A stretch of 64,000 bases of DNA from Auanema rhodensis (lineage: Eukaryota; Nematoda; Chromadorea; Rhabditida; Rhabditidae): positions 16,584,476-16,648,475 of the forward strand of contig OZ059894.1 in assembly GCA_964057225.1 (NCBI GenBank), in the 5' to 3' direction. Numbering within the stretch: the first letter of the stretch is position 1; each line of letters begins with the position of its first letter. Position numbers and translations under genes: made by a program. Below, piece after piece: positions 59,601 through 64,000 of this stretch. The notes beneath the pieces were generated by a model. That model made no database searches. It was not told the origin of the DNA and worked only from the letters and a program-made list of their open reading frames with translations.

Positions 59601-62600
59601 AGACCAATTCGCCGATTTAACGAAAAACTGTTGAAATTTCCATCCTTATTTTCTTATTTTTCGTTTTATTCATTTCTCAATAATTTTTCCTAGCTTTTTT
59701 ATTTTTTTAATATTTTAATATTCAAATATTATGAAGCAAACATATTTTGTTGACAAATTCGTTTATTTTCACGCCAGTTCTTTCACGAATAAGTATAATT
59801 TAATCTTCCTAAATTTTTTGAGATGCCGGAAAGAACTATTTATTGTACAAGAGAAGAAGGCGTTGTAGAATATATAACATCTTTAAGCCCCGATGAATTT
59901 TATTGCACTCATGCGGGCAAAATTGTAAAAGATGTTCCAAGTTTTATTGAAGAAAATAAAAATCGAGATGAATTTTTCCATATTCACTTTAGATTACTTG
60001 GAGGAAAAGGAGGTAATTTATTTTTACTTTAATCAATTGAATAATAGAAGTGTCTCAGGTTTTGGATCACTCCTTAGGTCTTTCCGTGTTAATAAAAGTA
60101 CGAATCAGTTAATGTGCCGTGATTTGAACGGTCGTCGGCTAGCATCTTTGGACGAAGAAAGAAAGCTACGGAAATGGATTGAAAAAGCTGCTCAGCGTGA
60201 AAAGGAGAAGAAAGAGAAACAGTATGATACCCTTGATGTAACTCTTTATCATTAATCTTTCAGAAATGCAAAGTACGAACGATTAAAAAATGGACCCGCT
60301 AAGCATGATTTCAACGACCCCGAGTATATGAAATTAAAGGCGGATATTCTTGATAGCACTGAAGATGCATTTGAGCAAGGTAAATAGTTATTATTTTGTT
60401 TATATTTCATTTTATTTAGGATTTGCTCATTTTAAAAAAAAGAAAAATGCCGAGAATACTGTAGAATCATCTTCTGATTCTGATATTGATTTTGACGATT
60501 TTGTCAAATTACGTGGGAGTCAGAAAAGGAAAAGAAAGCAGTTGGACGAAGTTGCTAATAAGAAAAGCAAAAAGTAGATTTATTTTCTGTATTCCGTGTA
60601 ATTCTGATAACTAATTCATAGAGATACAGAAGAAGATTCTAGTTCCGATGACGAAGAAGACGAGAATGGTGCAGAAGTTTTGGAAGGTTTACAAAAATAT
60701 TTTGAATCTAAAGGAGCTTGCACGCCTGGAAACAAACAGGTTTCGAATTGAAATCAATTACTTCATTAGCTAATATATATATATATGTAGAGCAATTCTG
60801 GAAGTTCGAGCAATCTACAAAGTGAGGAAATAAAACACGAGCCCAAGAAAAATCAAAAAAATATTCAAAAAGAAGAAAAAGATTTCGATGAAATTGATTT
60901 ATCCGATTACGAATCAGTACAGAATCTTGAAGCTTTAGGATTAGACTGGTTGAGGCATGCTTTATTAGGTAAGTGTTTCTTAATTTTTGATATTTTGTTT
61001 AAACAATTTGCTCCAGCACGTGGATTGAAATGTGGAGGTACATTAGATGAGCGAGCTAAGCGATTGTTTTCAGTGAAAGGAATTGATCCTGAAAATTATC
61101 CAAAGGCCATACGAGCCGCTAAAAAACGTTAATTTAATTTGTAATTTATAAACTATTCTATTATCTTGGTTTTACTTCTTCAATGTTGCGTAATGTCGCT
61201 TTGCTATTTGTATTGTTATGCTAAATATGATTGTTTATTATTATTTCTGTAGATGGCCAAAAAATCAGATAAAAAAGCATTAGTCAGAAAATGCCCAACG
61301 GTGGAAAAGACAAAAGAAGTTCTTAAGGACGAAGTTGAGGAGAAAAAAGATGTAAAAACTAAAGAGCTCATTCAAATTTCCCCAGAAGATTTATCCAAGA
61401 AGCTCCAAACTATTAAAGATCAGGTATTTTATTTTAAAGTGTATCTAGATCATTTTGTAATTTTTTATAGTCTTGCGCTGCTCTTGCGGCTATGAGGAAA
61501 TATTTATCGGAAACAGGTGGAAAATCTTTATTCCCAGACATCGATCATGCATTGAATCTTGTTTTCACATATAAAAAGCCAGCTACTGTCTCAACACAAT
61601 CAAGACATAAAATGTAAGTTATAAGTTCTTGAATATTTTGACAATATCATTTATAGCAAACTTCCTCATTCTCATCGTACCATTGCAAATACAAGCGTGT
61701 GCCTGATTCTTCCCGATTTCGATCATTCCGATGCAGCCAAAGTTTGTGACGATTCTGTATATGAATCAAATATAACTTATCTAGGTTGATCCCGATGTTG
61801 ATAAACAAGCTAGAGAATGGGAAGAAAAGTTGGAGAAAGATCATGGAATAACTTCGAAGCACGTTGCTAAGGTATCTGATTAGACGTCAACCTTTTAATG
61901 TTTTCAATGTATAGATTATGACTAAAATTCAATTGGAGCGTGAAGCTCACACATACCATGACCGTAGAGCATTGGCCTCACGCTACGATTTCTTCTTAGT
62001 AGATGCACAGGTTGAAAAATCTGTCTGCGCTTTCACTGGAAAAGAATTTGGACGAGTTCACAAGTGTGTTGGTATATCTATAAAGAGAAATAAGTTTTTT
62101 TTAGACGCCCTATTCTATTCAAATACAGCAAACCATTGGCTACTACTATTGAAGAAACTATTCAAACTGTATTTTTACCATTGGGAAGATACATGACAAG
62201 AGCGTAAGCAAAGAAAATGCTCAGAATATTAGACGATTAATATTATTTAGTTGTATCAATGTTGGCCATCTCGGTCAAGAATCATCTGATTTACTTGCCA
62301 ACATAGCTACGGTTTTGGAAGAAACAGTAAAAGTGTGTCCAGGTGGTCTTCCAAATATACGCGGCATATTCCTGCAGCCTTCGAATTCCAAGCCAAGCTT
62401 GCCTATTTACTCAGATGATGGTTTGTATTATTAAGAGTTTTTTGTAACTCATTTTTTTAGGAGCTACCTCCGATATTAAGTTGCCCACGGAAAAACGAAC
62501 TTCTAGAGCTTCACTCAAGAGTGTTGTTGATGAATGTAATACCTTACCAGATGGTCTTAAGGTATGTTCTTTCTTACATATTAGATATAGCATGGATTAT

Positions 62601-64000
62601 TTAAGATACAAGTTCGTAGAAATGGAAAGATTAGAGTTCTTAAAGAAGAAGACGGAAAAGCTGTTATATATCCAACTAGTTCGTAGTGTAAATCTGCTTT
62701 TAAATAGAATTTTATTATAGTTCATGATGAGTGGGATGAAAAAGATATGAGGAACACCAAGCCTACCATTAATCCTGCAAAGTTGGCAAAAAACAAGAAA
62801 CGAAGAGAAAAATCTCACGTATGTCATATTAAAAAACTTGAGTTATTGAATTAATTTAGGCCAAGCGAGTAGCTCAGTTGGTAGATTCTGGAATTTCGCC
62901 GAAAAAAACGAAAAATTAATTAAAAATACGATTTTTGTTGAATTGTTTTTGTTACGAATGTAGAAAAACTATGACTGTTATCAATTGGTTGTTAATCTTT
63001 TGTTATTGAATAAATTTGTTTATGTTATGAATAGTAATATTAACTTTATGAAACAGAAAAGGATAAGTTTTCCTACAATTATATAAATTTTTTTCTAATT
63101 TCTCTTTGGAATTGTTGGTATAGAATTGTGATATGCTGGTTCGGTGTTTAACTTTTCCCACATCCAGTACTTTTTGTTCAGTCAGATTAGCTTCATATAT
63201 TCCTAGGTAGCCATTAATATAAACAATATCACTGGTTTATTTATTATAGGAACAAAAATTACTATGATATTTTGGGAGTTAAAAGTGATGCTAGTCCTGA
63301 AGAAATCAAAGAAGCTTTTGTGAAAAAATCTAACGAGGTTTATATGCTCCAAATAGTCTGACAAGTGTTATAACTTAAAGTTGCATCCTGATGGCAATAA
63401 GAAGACCATTGATCTTCGGATAGGCTGGAGTAGACAGAATACAACAGAAAAGTTCATGCTAGTGAAAGAGGTTTTAATAATTTTCATAAATAAGAAATTC
63501 TCAAAAATAGGCTTATGATTGCTTAAGAAAACCTGAAAAGCGGAAAGCATATGATGATGGAAACAGCAAAGAAGGGTTTCTTTTTGAAGTGACTTTATTT
63601 ATATAACAGACGGTGAATTAATGTTCAATGTTTAGGTAAAATCTCCAAAGTTCAAAAATGAAAGCGTCATTAATTTGAATAAACATCGATCTGATACTTA
63701 TATGGGACCTGGAAAAAAACAAAGTTTTGGTCAGCATTTCAGGTAAGATCTTGGTTTGCTATTGAAAATCTAAACTTCAATTATTCAGAGATCCTGAAAA
63801 AGAAATGGAAGCGGAAAGAAAAAAGAATGATTTTCTGAAATACTTAGGTTTTTCAGTTCTAGCTTTGATAGTTCTTAATATATTATATGTAAAGTAAGTA
63901 ATTTCATATAATTTTTACAATCCTTCTTCATAAATTATAGTTGGCTGAAGAAGAAAAAGTTACAAGATCAATAAGATAGGTTGAATTAGTAATTTATTAA

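Overview
The window is nuclear DNA of a nematode. The genes are packed with introns of only about 41-50 nt, the sequence is AT-rich, several 3' splice sites lie a few bases before start codons (as in spliced-leader trans-splicing), and several families are nematode-typical: a Ly6/HOT-like GPI protein, a T20D4.11/CPG4-like secreted protein, a RYYR-CCHC/FLYWCH-like zinc protein and a large TIL/thyroglobulin/WAP protein. I could not fix the species or clade. Gene models below were built by eye from splice signals, and nearly all close in frame from start to stop.

Layout. 1-15.7 kb is gene-poor: the 3' part of a Ly6-like gene (to 1364), one doubtful serine-rich gene (7719-8372), and long AT-rich stretches with GA/CT microsatellites. 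From 15.7 kb the window becomes dense: DHRS4-like dehydrogenase (+), C2H2 plus MULE-type zinc protein (-), CPG4-like GPI protein (-), a ~420-bp inverted-repeat element, eIF2B delta (-), RTF1 of the Paf1 complex (+), a four-TM MARVEL protein with a distal promoter (-), a ~1016-aa secreted protein with six TIL domains and a C-terminal degenerate Cu/Zn-SOD domain (+), calreticulin (+), a coiled-coil protein (+), three actin genes (one -, two +), a RYYR-CCHC-like protein (+), and then SDE2, RSL1D1-like and a J-domain membrane protein (+), close enough together to be an operon candidate.

Functional themes. Housekeeping RNA and protein synthesis genes dominate (eIF2B delta, RTF1, SDE2, RSL1D1, calreticulin, J protein). 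Actin and calreticulin stand out by strong C-ending codon bias, as expected for very high expression. The calreticulin upstream region carries an exact ERSE-II-type element, consistent with unfolded-protein-response control.

Most unusual signal. The 2.65-kb intron (38888-41535) of the TIL/SOD-like gene holds eight copies of a ~170-nt unit. Five are perfect 239-bp tandem repeats. The divergent copies keep nested stems by compensatory changes and keep fixed spacing although their linkers are unrelated. This looks like a family of structured RNAs (or a ribozyme-type satellite) of a class I do not recognise. Also notable: gene conversion among the actins bounded by start and stop codons, and the dead SOD domain fused to protease-inhibitor modules.
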